64,000 nt of DNA, taken from the NCBI RefSeq assembly GCF_004014775.2, contig NZ_CP042808.1:2177001-2241000 (forward strand). The letters are read 5' to 3'. The position numbers were made by a program, and so were the translations under genes. Below the pieces are notes generated by a model. The model searched no databases. It was not told where the DNA came from and saw only the letters and a program-made list of their open reading frames with translations. This stretch comes from Acetobacter oryzoeni. GTDB taxonomy: Bacteria; Pseudomonadota; Alphaproteobacteria; Acetobacterales; Acetobacteraceae. Below, in pieces: positions 44,483 to 53,556 of this stretch (position 1 is its first letter; the number at the start of each line of letters is the position of its first letter).

Positions 44483-46921
44483 TTATTTCTGCGCAGCACC
44501 ATCAGGCAGCGCATAGGCAATAATATAATCGCCTACATCTGGAGAATGGCTCATACCACCGGCAGAAATAACAATATATTCCTTACCCGTTTTAGGTGAA
44601 CGATAGATCAGTGGTGCTGCCACGGCCCCAACTGGCAAACGCTCACGCCACACCTCCTTGCCGTTGGCAGAATTAAGCGCCCGCAGATAATAATCCTGCG
44701 TTCCTGCAAAAAAGACTAACCCAGAAGCTGTGGAGGTTGGCCCCCCAAGCGTGGGCATACCCATAGGAATTGGCAAATGGGTTTTAATACCCATAGGGCC
44801 CAGATCCTGCGTGGTGCCCATCGGCACCTGCCACAGCAATTTCTTGGTATGCAAGTCAATCGCACTCATGGTGCCAAAAGGTGGTGTATTGCACGGCACT
44901 GCAAGTGGTGACTGCAGAATATCAATTCTTACACCAGAATAAGGCCCTGCAATTTGCGGGCGTATTGTACCCATAAAGCCCGGCACTTCATCTGTAGAAG
45001 ATTTATATTTTTTAGCTTCTTCGTGCGTCACCAAAGACATACGCAAGGGCATACGCATGTCATTTACAAACATAACACCCTTAGCTTCATCAATAGAGAT
45101 GCCGCCCCAGTTCATCCCGCCCAAAAGGCTCGGCCATTCAATGTAAGGTTTTTCACCCGGCGGGGTAAACGGCCCTTCATAAACAGAGTTCTTGAACATG
45201 ATCCGGCAATAAAGCTGATCAAACGTACTGACACCCCACATAGCGCTTTCTGTAAGCGGATCTGCACCAATAACAGGCATCCCAACCGAAAAAGGTTGTG
45301 TAGGAGAAAGATGCTCGCCCTGTGCGGAAGGAGACGTGGCAACCTTGCGTTCCTGCACCTCGGTCACCGGAGTGCCTGTTCGACGATCCACAACAAAAAT
45401 ATGGCCGGTCTTTGTAGTCTGGATCAGTGCTGGAATTTTTTCACCCTGTGCATTTGTAACCGTATACAGCACAGGTTGAGAAGGCAGATCATAATCCCAT
45501 ACATCGTGATGAACTGTTTGAAAAACCCATTTGGTTTTGCCTGTTGCTGCATCCACCGCCACAATGGCAGCACCAAACTTTTCTTTTACAGCATCACGGT
45601 CCCCACCCCAGTAATCTGGTGGGCCATTGCCTGTAGGCAAATACACAAGATTAAGTTCTTTATCATATGTCGGGACCGTCCACACATTAGGCGTTTCCAA
45701 TGTATAGGTCTGGCCTTCTGGCGGTGCGCCAGTGTTGTCCGAATGGCCAACATCCCACGCCCAAACCAAGGAACCATTCCGCACATCATATGCACGCACA
45801 ACCCCGGACGGCTCACCGTGCACGATATCACGCACCCAACCACCAATAACAGCCACATGCCCCATAACAACAGGCATAGAGGTTGGATGGTAACGTCTGC
45901 CCCCTTCTACCGGCCCCATCTGAGGTTTAAGGTCTACTACACCATCAACACCAAAACCAGCGCATGGTGTGCCTGTATGTGCATCTAGCGCGATAAAACG
46001 GGCATCTACCGTTGAAACCAGAATACGCTGTCGGCACATCTGTGCTGAACCAGCTGTTTTTTCCGCTTCGGTAAGTGATACATCTTTATCAATATCGTAA
46101 TAACCAACACCGCGGCATGTTACGTGCTCTGCAGTATGAGCTTTCGGGTCAAACTTCCAGATCGGTTTACCTGTATCAGCATCCAGTGCCGTGATAAGAT
46201 TTTCTGGCGTGCAGGAATACAATACATTCCCAATTTGTTCGGGCGTATTTTCATCAACCCCTGTTCCCGCACCATGTATCCGCCGACCTGTATGATACAC
46301 CCAGGCGACTTTCAGCTTATCAACATTTTGCGGGGTAATCTGGGTATACGGCGCGTAACGCGTTCCGGCTGCATTCCTACCAAAAAACTCCCAATCTTCT
46401 GGCCCATCAGCTTTATCCGTCTGCGCCAATTCGGGATTTTTTTCTGCTACTTCCGGAGAAATAATCTGCCCATGTGGGTAAAATGCTTCAACAAGAGTAA
46501 GCAGCAAACATCCAACAATACCCAAACCTGTAAAAACGCTTTTGCGCCGTACTGATTGGCTGATATTGGAAAAGGTCGCCACAGCCCAAATATTTAACGT
46601 GAATAAAATAGCTGGAACCACCAAGCGTGGCAGCAGGGCCCAATATCCAAATTCTGGGGTATCAAAGACAGCCCATAAGCACGTTGCAATAAATGTGCCT
46701 ACAGCTACCCACAAAGAGAAACGATTTTTGAGAAAGACCAGAATAGCCGCTGCAATATAGGCCAAGCCAGCAAGGAGATAATAAGCAGATCCGCCCAAAA
46801 GAAGAAGTTTCCCCCCTCCATAAACAAGAGCACATCCTGCAAGAAAACTTATTAAAGAGAAAAAAGCGCGATAGATACCACCTAAAGGTGGTTGGTGATC
46901 TGTGGGCTGGATATCAGCCAT
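44483..46921 (-). CDS. gcd: Membrane-bound PQQ-dependent dehydrogenase, glucose/quinate/shikimate family
   Basis: The 812-residue quinoprotein has five N-terminal helices (about residues 16-150) and a periplasmic eight-bladed propeller. Propeller features are GPEDWEFFGRNAAGTRYAPYTQITPQNV, HTGRRIHGAG, VRDIVHGEPSGVVRAYDV, the active-site region VHHDVWDYDLPSQPVL and the C-terminal VISAGGMSHSPDVGDYIIAYALP. It passes electrons to ubiquinone and needs the PQQ made by the operon at 10.9 kb. Length and C-terminus favour glucose dehydrogenase. Quinate dehydrogenase or another polyol enzyme remains possible. GGAG lies seven bases before the ATG. Confidence 0.88.
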   Translation of the reverse strand: MADIQPTDHQPPLGGIYRAFFSLISFLAGCALVYGGGKLLLLGGSAYYLLAGLAYIAAAILVFLKNRFSLWVAVGTFIATCLWAVFDTPEFGYWALLPRLVVPAILFTLNIWAVATFSNISQSVRRKSVFTGLGIVGCLLLTLVEAFYPHGQIISPEVAEKNPELAQTDKADGPEDWEFFGRNAAGTRYAPYTQITPQNVDKLKVAWVYHTGRRIHGAGTGVDENTPEQIGNVLYSCTPENLITALDADTGKPIWKFDPKAHTAEHVTCRGVGYYDIDKDVSLTEAEKTAGSAQMCRQRILVSTVDARFIALDAHTGTPCAGFGVDGVVDLKPQMGPVEGGRRYHPTSMPVVMGHVAVIGGWVRDIVHGEPSGVVRAYDVRNGSLVWAWDVGHSDNTGAPPEGQTYTLETPNVWTVPTYDKELNLVYLPTGNGPPDYWGGDRDAVKEKFGAAIVAVDAATGKTKWVFQTVHHDVWDYDLPSQPVLYTVTNAQGEKIPALIQTTKTGHIFVVDRRTGTPVTEVQERKVATSPSAQGEHLSPTQPFSVGMPVIGADPLTESAMWGVSTFDQLYCRIMFKNSVYEGPFTPPGEKPYIEWPSLLGGMNWGGISIDEAKGVMFVNDMRMPLRMSLVTHEEAKKYKSSTDEVPGFMGTIRPQIAGPYSGVRIDILQSPLAVPCNTPPFGTMSAIDLHTKKLLWQVPMGTTQDLGPMGIKTHLPIPMGMPTLGGPTSTASGLVFFAGTQDYYLRALNSANGKEVWRERLPVGAVAAPLIYRSPKTGKEYIVISAGGMSHSPDVGDYIIAYALPDGAAQK

Positions 46922-47539
46922 TTTATCACTCCAATAATATCAATGTCCGGCACATAGGCCGATACGAGGTTAATGACTGACAATCAGAAAAAATTTTGCT
47001 CTGGCAAACAGTGTAATAAAACTTTTTACACCGTAAAATTTTGCCATGCCGGTTCTGAAGTGAACCACAGAACACCTTATTTTTCTGCCGCGATAAAAAG
47101 AGCTCCTCACCTGCGAAGTAAGACTAAAAGAAAAACAGGCTGCTCTGTCTCGAAAATTATAGATATTGTCAAGCTGGGAAGACTTGGGAATCCGCACAAT
47201 ATTTGTAAATTTCAAAGCAAATATTTATGACTTCCAGGATAAAGCTTATGCGCGCTACCAGACTTTTGATAAAAATTCTTAAAACATCACTCTCATTCAT
47301 ATCCTAATGAAATAGTATATTTTGCTGATTTTTTATACGTATATGCGAAAACACCCTCATCTGAGGCATACAGCCTCAAAAATCCGTCAACATGAACGTG
47401 CTCATCTACATATTTCATGCCATCAAATATTAAAGAGTGCATTTTCCGAATTTACTTTATGAATATAATGAAAATTATATACGATATACGCATATAATTA
47501 TTTATATAAATTAGAAATATTATTGCATATTAGAAAAGT
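46922..47539. other. Long AT-rich intergenic region
   Basis: About 620 bases hold no supportable gene. Two overlapping opposite frames of about 80 codons (46970-47230) have no conserved features. A small hairpin, TGAGGC-ATACA-GCCTCA (47362-47378), is followed by AAAA. The promoter of the dehydrogenase must lie near 46930-47000. A small RNA cannot be excluded. Confidence 0.35.
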
Positions 47540-47580
47540 ATTTCATGACCATGCATATAAATACTGCATGGTCATGAAAT
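47540..47580 (-). terminator. Terminator of the transaminase-decarboxylase operon
   Basis: A perfect 16-bp stem, ATTTCATGACCATGCA (47540-47555) with TGCATGGTCATGAAAT (47565-47580), has a nine-base loop. Minus-strand transcripts continue into ACTTTTC. It lies 22 bases after the decarboxylase stop codon. Confidence 0.75.
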
Positions 47581-47601
47581 TTATGTTGGAAATAATAAAA
47601 T

Positions 47602-47991
47602 TTACAGTTCGCCAGTTAAAAACTGGGCGCGACCGTAACCAAAACTCCAATGTTCTGCAGAATTTTCTACAACAGAAACCATGAGATCTGAAGGCTCTAT
47701 GCCGCATTTCTGCTGCAGCGCTTCTGCCAGCAAACGATAAAACTCCGCAAACTGCTCCTTAGAACGTGGGCGCGATGTAACCTGAAGTAACACGAACTTG
47801 TTCGTACGCGGGATATCCAACCCAGTATCTTCAATAACCATATGGTTAGAATCGTGCTCAGAAACAATCTGATATCGATCACGCTCTGGCACCTTAAAGG
47901 CCGCCAGCATGGCTCCATGCGCAGCATCTAATAATGTGCGAATTTCTTCTGGATTACGGCCTTTAACAAGATGGAAGTGAAGAAGAGGCAT
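47602..47991 (-). CDS. Malonate semialdehyde decarboxylase (tautomerase superfamily)
   Basis: The 129-codon protein begins Met-Pro, exposing the tautomerase catalytic Pro1. Counting from Pro1, it has Asp37 (PERDRYQ), Arg73 and Arg75 (TSRPRS), Trp114 and Phe116 (HWSFG), Phe123 and Leu128 (GRAQFLTGEL). These match, by position, the active-site and hydrophobic-wall residues reported for Pseudomonas pavonaceae MSAD, as I recall them, and the length agrees. The reaction is malonate semialdehyde to acetaldehyde plus CO2. It follows the beta-alanine transaminase gene by 38 bases and has AAGGA upstream, so it would consume that enzyme's product. Confidence 0.85.
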   Translation of the reverse strand: MPLLHFHLVKGRNPEEIRTLLDAAHGAMLAAFKVPERDRYQIVSEHDSNHMVIEDTGLDIPRTNKFVLLQVTSRPRSKEQFAEFYRLLAEALQQKCGIEPSDLMVSVVENSAEHWSFGYGRAQFLTGEL

Positions 47992-48029
47992 AACAATTCC
48001 TTTACAAAATCAACTGAACAAAAAACAGT

Positions 48030-49382
48030 TTACTCACAAACAGTTTCAAGAACTTTGCGGAAAGAGCCAATCATACCCCGCAATTCCTGCTCTGACGCAA
48101 CAAAAGGAGGGCCAAAAGAAACCGTATCTCCCGTACAACGGAGCAAAAGCCCTTGACGTAGGCCTTCTTCAAAAATAGCGGACCATCGTGCGCCAGCTTT
48201 GCCTTCTATGGGTTTGATATCCACAGCAGCAGTTAAACCGATATTACGGATATCAGAAACACAAGATAGATCTTTCAAACTGTGCACTTCTTCTTCAAGA
48301 ACTGGCTCCAGTTCACGCACACGGGCAAAAATATCTTCACTTTCCATAATATCGAGCACAACATGCCCCACAGCTGCCGCCAAAGGATGCCCAGAATACG
48401 TATATCCATGACAGAATTCTATGGCACTTTCAGGACCTGTCATAAATGTGTTGTAAATTTCATCCGTAACAATCACCCCGCCCATCGGCACCACACCGTT
48501 TGTAACAGCTTTGGCAAACGTGATGATATCAGGCTTTACACCAAATCTCTGGGCCGCAAACGGAGCACCCATACGGCCGAACCCTGTAATCACTTCATCA
48601 AAAATAAGAAGGATACCATTTTGCGTACAAATCTCACGCAAACGTTCCAAATACCCTATTGGGGGCACCAGTACTCCAGTTGACCCTTGCACTGGTTCCA
48701 CAATAACTGCAGCAATTGTAGAGGCATCGTGCAACGCAACCAATCGCTGCAAATCCTCAGCCCGTTCAGCCCCCCATGTTGGCTGACCATGTGAAAAAGC
48801 TGCATATTCTGGTTCATACGGATGCCGAAGATGGTCCACTCCCGGCATCATACATGGCGCAAACATCTTACGGTTGGATACAATGCCCCCAACAGACATC
48901 CCCCCAAAACCAACCCCATGATATCCGCGCTCACGCCCTATCATACGAAAGCGATTACCTTCCCCCTTAATACGGTGGAAACCTAAGGCAACCTTCAAAG
49001 CCGTATCTACAGACTCTGAACCAGAATTTGCAAAAAACACATGGTTCATTCCTTCTGGAGCCATCTCTGCAATGCGTTCAGCAAGGCTTATGGCACCAGA
49101 ATGCGTCATCTGAAAACTCGGTGCAAAGTCCAGCGTTTCCACCTGCGTTTTAACAGCTTCTGCAATACGTGGATGAGCATGCCCCAAAGGAGTGCACCAT
49201 AGGCCTGAAAGCGTATCCAGCAAACGCGTGCCGTTGATAGACGTATAATAAATACCTTCAGCTTTTGTAAGCATTCGAGGTTCTGGGTTGGCGCGCAATA
49301 GCCTATTGCTTGTAAAAGGCTGCCAGTAAGTGCCCTTACGCGCTTCATTTACAGAATCAAAATTGCTGCTCATGTCTACCAT
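48030..49382 (-). CDS. Omega-amino acid:pyruvate (beta-alanine) aminotransferase
   Basis: The class III aminotransferase (450 residues) shows YWQPFTSNRLLRANPEPRML, LSGLWCTPLGHAHPRI, FFANSGSESVDTALKVAL, GYHGVGFGGMSVGG, IVEPVQGSTGVLVPP, IFDEVITGFGRMGAPFAAQRFGV and the PLP-lysine region TFAKAVTNGVVPMGGVIV. The PFT...R N-terminus is typical of beta-alanine:pyruvate transaminases. Product is malonate semialdehyde plus alanine. It is followed by the decarboxylase gene and is divergent from a MocR regulator. GABA or other omega-amines could also be substrates. Confidence 0.87.
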   Translation of the reverse strand: MVDMSSNFDSVNEARKGTYWQPFTSNRLLRANPEPRMLTKAEGIYYTSINGTRLLDTLSGLWCTPLGHAHPRIAEAVKTQVETLDFAPSFQMTHSGAISLAERIAEMAPEGMNHVFFANSGSESVDTALKVALGFHRIKGEGNRFRMIGRERGYHGVGFGGMSVGGIVSNRKMFAPCMMPGVDHLRHPYEPEYAAFSHGQPTWGAERAEDLQRLVALHDASTIAAVIVEPVQGSTGVLVPPIGYLERLREICTQNGILLIFDEVITGFGRMGAPFAAQRFGVKPDIITFAKAVTNGVVPMGGVIVTDEIYNTFMTGPESAIEFCHGYTYSGHPLAAAVGHVVLDIMESEDIFARVRELEPVLEEEVHSLKDLSCVSDIRNIGLTAAVDIKPIEGKAGARWSAIFEEGLRQGLLLRCTGDTVSFGPPFVASEQELRGMIGSFRKVLETVCE

Positions 49383-49515
49383 AGCATGGGTTCCATCATA
49401 ATGATGTGTTTGAACTTCTGTCTTGCACGGAAGTCAGTAAATAACCGTAACAAAATACCATGTGTTATGATATGTACAGAAGCACCATTTAATCTGGAAT
49501 CTGTACAGGTATAAA
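49383..49515. promoter_or_regulatory. Divergent promoter region transaminase / MocR regulator
   Basis: The 133 bases between the two genes hold an imperfect inverted repeat ACTTCTG-TCTTGCA-CGGAAGT (49414-49434). The motif TACCAT occurs at 49377-49382 and 49457-49462 (TACCATG context). MocR-type regulators commonly bind repeated elements in such divergent regions. Either repeat is a candidate. Confidence 0.45.
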
Positions 49516-50925
49516 ATGCCCTTCTCTCGTCCCCCTTTGTTCCAATTCAAAGTAGATCAGAGAGAGACGCTCACACACCATCTTGTTCAATTTATACAAA
49601 AAGAAATTGAACACAGGCATATCGCTCCAGGAGAACGTCTTCCTTCCATTAGAAAACTTGCTGATATTTTTTCTATCAGCCATGTAACAGCTGCCAATGT
49701 GTACAATAAACTATCTGAAAAAGGATATATTCATTCTAAAAACCGCAGCGGATATTACGTCACAAAAATCCCCGTTACATCTACATACACACAATCATCA
49801 TTCAATCCTGAATGGCTTTTGCAGTATGCTTATGAAGATACATCTCCGCACATTAAAGCAGGTGGTGGCTGGCTTTCCGAACAGCAAATATTTACATCAT
49901 CTATTCAAAAATCTTTAAAATGTATTACGCAATCAAATTTTATTCCTTCTCTTATGGAGTATGGAGATCCTGCTGGATTACGATTACTGCGAACAGATAT
50001 TCGTCACCTTTTAGAACGCAGGAATGTACATACAATAGAAAGTGCCATCACCCTTACACACGGAGCCAGTCAAGCTCTTGAACTCTCCTTACGAGCATGC
50101 ACACATCCCGGAGATATCGTATTAGTTGATGATCCCGGCTATTGTAATCTTTACCTTTTACTCAAAAACCTCAATTTACGGGCTGTTGGTATTCCATACA
50201 CCAAAGAAGGACCAGATATAGATGCCTTGCTAAAAATACAATATCAGACAAAAGCACGCATTATGGTTACAACTTCAGTTTTACATAATCCGACTGGTTC
50301 GTGCACATCTGCGGACAATATTCGTCAAATAAATGATATTTCAAAAAAAATTGGTATAACGTTAATCGAAGATAATATTTTTCTTGATCTTACACCAACT
50401 AGCCAACCTTTCTTATCACAAGAAAATAATAATGTTATTCATATAGGAAGCTTTTCAAAAACTATTGGTCCAGGTTTGCGGGTTGGCTATATTATTGCTC
50501 CCCCTGAAATAACCCGAAAAATTCTTTCTCACAAAATGTCAATCAGTCTTACAACACCACAAATCAATGAAATGATTGTACATAATATTTTAAGAAGTGG
50601 TTTATATATTACGCATCTCTCAGATTTACGTGAACAACTTTTTCAAAGCCAGAAGGCAGTCTCAAATTCCCTCAAATCTTCTGGACTTAAGGTTTATAAT
50701 AGACCGATGGGAGGCTTATTTATCTGGGCACGATTTGCATATGACATTTCTCCTTTAACAATCACACAAATAGCCGCTGAAAATAATATTCTTTTAGCTC
50801 CTGGTTATCTATTCCGCCCCAACCAAGAACCATCACAATGGTTTCGTTTTAACGTAACACTCTCGGATAATAAAAAATTATATTCGTTTTTGGAAAATAT
50901 TACACGCACACATTCACATAAATAA
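49516..50925 (+). CDS. MocR/PdxR-type transcriptional regulator (GntR wHTH fused to aminotransferase domain)
   Basis: The N-terminal 80 residues form a GntR winged helix (LVQFIQKEIEHRHIAPGERLPSIRKLADIFSISHVTAANVYNKLSEKGYI). Residues about 100-469 are a fold-type I aminotransferase domain with PAGLRLLRTDI, VDDPGYCN, TSVLHNPTG, EDNIFLDL and the PLP-lysine motif GSFSKTIGPGLRVGYI. Such proteins sense PLP adducts of an amino compound. Divergence from the beta-alanine transaminase suggests beta-alanine as ligand. Codon use is noticeably more A+T-rich than in neighbouring genes, which points to separate acquisition. Confidence 0.88.
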   Translation: MPFSRPPLFQFKVDQRETLTHHLVQFIQKEIEHRHIAPGERLPSIRKLADIFSISHVTAANVYNKLSEKGYIHSKNRSGYYVTKIPVTSTYTQSSFNPEWLLQYAYEDTSPHIKAGGGWLSEQQIFTSSIQKSLKCITQSNFIPSLMEYGDPAGLRLLRTDIRHLLERRNVHTIESAITLTHGASQALELSLRACTHPGDIVLVDDPGYCNLYLLLKNLNLRAVGIPYTKEGPDIDALLKIQYQTKARIMVTTSVLHNPTGSCTSADNIRQINDISKKIGITLIEDNIFLDLTPTSQPFLSQENNNVIHIGSFSKTIGPGLRVGYIIAPPEITRKILSHKMSISLTTPQINEMIVHNILRSGLYITHLSDLREQLFQSQKAVSNSLKSSGLKVYNRPMGGLFIWARFAYDISPLTITQIAAENNILLAPGYLFRPNQEPSQWFRFNVTLSDNKKLYSFLENITRTHSHK

Positions 50926-50957
50926 GGATGCAAGAAGTATGATCTTGCATCCTTATT
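50921..50957. terminator. Bidirectional terminator including the mocR stop codon
   Basis: A perfect 15-bp stem, AATAAGGATGCAAGA (50921-50935) with TCTTGCATCCTTATT (50943-50957), has a seven-base loop and is followed by TATTTTCC. It contains the TAA stop of the regulator gene and ends the convergent amidohydrolase operon as well. Confidence 0.85.
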
Positions 50958-50979
50958 TATTTTCCTAAGTAGTTTTCCG

Positions 50980-52242
50980 TTACTTAGAGTTCAGTTCGGT
51001 ATCAGCTTTTAAAATTGCACCAAGAAGAACATTAGCGCCTTTTTCTGCATCCTTTTCCAGAATACTCTCTTCTTCATTATGACTGAGCCCATCTTTACAG
51101 GGCACAAAAATCATTGCTGTTGGCGCAACATGGGCCAAATAACCAGCATCATGACCAGGCCCAGAAACGATACGGCGTGCACTATAACCTTTTTCCTGCG
51201 TTGTCTGTTCAACCATACCAATGCAGGCTGGATCAAAGTGCACCGCTGGGGCATCCCATATCTGCACGATCTCAACAGTAACCTGATTATCTGATGCAAT
51301 TTTTTCCATCAGTGTTTTAAGTTCTTTCTCCATACGCAGAACAACTGCATCGTCTGGATCTCGAATATCCACTGTGAAAAAAACTTCACCCGGCACCACG
51401 TTGCTACTGTTGGGCCTATTCTCAATCAACCCTACAGTTCCCACAGCACTTGGACCATGTGCCTTTGCAACTTTACTCACGGCCTCAATCATACCTGCAG
51501 TTGCCACCAAGGCATCATGCCTTAATGTCATTGGCGTAGAACCTGCATGAGCATCCTTGCCACGCACGGTTACTTCATACCAACGGGCGCCCTGAATACC
51601 CGTTACAATACCAATTGTTTTGTCTTCTGCTTCTAAAATAGGCCCTTGTTCAATATGCAGTTCAAAATAAGCAGAAATTGGATGCTGCCCGCATACCTCT
51701 TCCCCTCGATAACCTATGGCCTCAAGCTCATCACCAAAACGGATACCTGCGCGATCTCTTTTTTCAAGCACTTCTGCTTCTGTAAAGATGCCTGCGAAAA
51801 CACCAGAACACATCATGGGTGGAGAAAAGCGAGAACCTTCTTCATTTGTCCAATTAATCAACTCAATAGGATGACGTGTGGCATATCCGGATTGATGCAG
51901 TGTCCGCAAAACGGCTAAGCCACCTAATACACCTAAAATACCATCAAATTTTCCACCTGTAGGTTGTGTATCTAGATGACTCCCCATGGTGATAGGTGGC
52001 AGATTATTGTCCTGCCCTGGACGCCGCGCAAAAAGATTACCCATGGAATCATAAGAAACTTCACAACCCAAGCTCTGGCACGTGCGCATAAACCAGTCAC
52101 GCACCAGTTTGTCTTCCTTTGTCAGGGTTAAACGGCGTACCCCTCCTTTTTCTGTTCCGCCAAACTGTGCTGTTTCCATAAGATCTGCCCAAAGGGCCGC
52201 ACCATCAATGTGTAGGTTGCTATTTTTTGCTAAATCGGACAC
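50980..52242 (-). CDS. M20-family amidohydrolase, probable beta-ureidopropionase
   Basis: The 420-residue protein belongs to the Zn-dependent N-carbamoyl amino acid/allantoate amidohydrolase family. Metal ligands are in MGSHLDTQPTGGKFDGILGVL, NEEGSRFSPPMM and ELHIEQGPILE. The dimerisation lid region has VRGKDAHAGSTPMTLRHDA, and GHDAGYLAHVAPTAMIFVPC is near the C-terminus. In this locus it would split N-carbamoyl-beta-alanine to beta-alanine, NH3 and CO2. Allantoate hydrolysis is the alternative, but no purine genes are present. It starts at GTG 52242 after AGGAGAAAATCT and is the third gene of preT-preA-amidohydrolase. Confidence 0.85.
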   Translation of the reverse strand: MSDLAKNSNLHIDGAALWADLMETAQFGGTEKGGVRRLTLTKEDKLVRDWFMRTCQSLGCEVSYDSMGNLFARRPGQDNNLPPITMGSHLDTQPTGGKFDGILGVLGGLAVLRTLHQSGYATRHPIELINWTNEEGSRFSPPMMCSGVFAGIFTEAEVLEKRDRAGIRFGDELEAIGYRGEEVCGQHPISAYFELHIEQGPILEAEDKTIGIVTGIQGARWYEVTVRGKDAHAGSTPMTLRHDALVATAGMIEAVSKVAKAHGPSAVGTVGLIENRPNSSNVVPGEVFFTVDIRDPDDAVVLRMEKELKTLMEKIASDNQVTVEIVQIWDAPAVHFDPACIGMVEQTTQEKGYSARRIVSGPGHDAGYLAHVAPTAMIFVPCKDGLSHNEEESILEKDAEKGANVLLGAILKADTELNSK

Positions 52243-52272
52243 AGATTTTCTCCTGAATATAGAATATTGTAA

Positions 52273-53541
52273 TTATGCTGGAATCTTTATTGGATTATTA
52301 GGATGTTGGTTCCATGTCAGTTCACCTTCTTCAGGTTGAGGTTCCATGGTAATACAATCATCAATTGGGCACACATGTGCACAAAGATTACACCCTACAC
52401 ATTCTTCCTCAATAACTTCGTAATGACGTTCACCATCTACTCGGGTTTTAGAAATTGCCTGGTGTGACGTGTCCTCACAAGCGATATGGCACAAGCCACA
52501 ACGCACGCAAGCATCCTGATCAATATTGGCAATGGTTTTGAATTTAAGATTAAGCGTGTTCCACGGAACAAATTTTTGAATAGCCTGACCGCTTACAGCA
52601 GGAATATCGACATATTCTTTTTGATCCATCCATGCAGATAATCCATCCACCATGTCCTCTACAATACGAAAACCATAATGCATGGCGGCTGTACAAACCT
52701 GAAGGCTTGTTGAGCCCATTGCCAAAAATTCTGCGGCATCACGCCATGTTCCAATGCCTCCAATACCAGAAATAGGCATACCAGCCATTTCTGGATCTCG
52801 AGCAATCTCACCAATCATACGGAGAGCTATGGGTTTAACTGCTGGGCCACAATATCCACCATGTGTTCCTTTTCCACCCACAACGGGCATAGGCGCCATG
52901 GCATCCAGATCTACACCAATAACAGACTGGATCGTATTGATAAGAGAAACACCATCAGCTCCACCGCGTTTTGCCGCACGAGCTGGCATAAGAATATTAG
53001 TGATATTTGGCGTAAGTTTAACAATAACAGGCATACGTGTATTTTGTTTACACCAACGTGTTACCATTTCCACATATTCTGGAACTTGCCCTACGGCCGC
53101 ACCCATATTGCGCTCTGACATTCCATGCGGGCAACCAAAATTCAATTCAATGCCATCAGCGCCTGTTTCTTCAACAATAGGCAAAATGGCTTTCCATTTT
53201 TCCTCCTGACAAGGCACCATCAAGCTGACAATAATGGCACGATCTGGATAATCTCTCTTAACAGATTTAATTTCTGCAATATTTACAGCCAATGGTCGAT
53301 CAGAAATAAGCTCAATATTATTTAAGCCAATCATTCTCGCGCCATTATAATCAAGTGATCCGTAACGCGAGCTGACATTGACCACCGGAGGATCTTCCCC
53401 CAATGTTTTCCAGACAACTCCTCCCCAACCAGCTTCAAAAGCACGGCGAACATTATACTCCTTGTCTGTTGGAGGAGCTGAGGCCAACCAGAACGGATTG
53501 GGAGACTTAATTCCAGCAAAAGATGTTTTTAAATTAGCCAT
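52273..53541 (-). CDS. preA: NAD-dependent dihydropyrimidine dehydrogenase subunit PreA
   Basis: The 422-residue protein combines a dihydroorotate dehydrogenase-like FMN barrel with a C-terminal two-cluster ferredoxin. The catalytic loop is ELNFGCPHGMSERNMGAAVGQ, with the proton-donor Cys. Fe-S motifs are CVRCGLCHIACEDT and CVGCNLCAHVCPIDDC. PreA reduces uracil or thymine to the dihydro form using electrons from PreT. AGGAGAG precedes the ATG. It is 15 bases after preT. Confidence 0.96.
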   Translation of the reverse strand: MANLKTSFAGIKSPNPFWLASAPPTDKEYNVRRAFEAGWGGVVWKTLGEDPPVVNVSSRYGSLDYNGARMIGLNNIELISDRPLAVNIAEIKSVKRDYPDRAIIVSLMVPCQEEKWKAILPIVEETGADGIELNFGCPHGMSERNMGAAVGQVPEYVEMVTRWCKQNTRMPVIVKLTPNITNILMPARAAKRGGADGVSLINTIQSVIGVDLDAMAPMPVVGGKGTHGGYCGPAVKPIALRMIGEIARDPEMAGMPISGIGGIGTWRDAAEFLAMGSTSLQVCTAAMHYGFRIVEDMVDGLSAWMDQKEYVDIPAVSGQAIQKFVPWNTLNLKFKTIANIDQDACVRCGLCHIACEDTSHQAISKTRVDGERHYEVIEEECVGCNLCAHVCPIDDCITMEPQPEEGELTWNQHPNNPIKIPA

Positions 53542-53556
53542 TTACGTCTCTCCTGC

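Noticed and set aside
44954..45988. A 344-codon plus-strand frame across the PQQ dehydrogenase gene
   Set aside because: It is antisense to the propeller domain, with a random-looking Arg/His/Cys-rich product and no ribosome-binding site.
46970..47230. Two overlapping opposite-strand frames of about 80 codons in the long intergenic gap
   Set aside because: Neither has a convincing ribosome-binding site, signal peptide or conserved motif, and they overlap almost completely.
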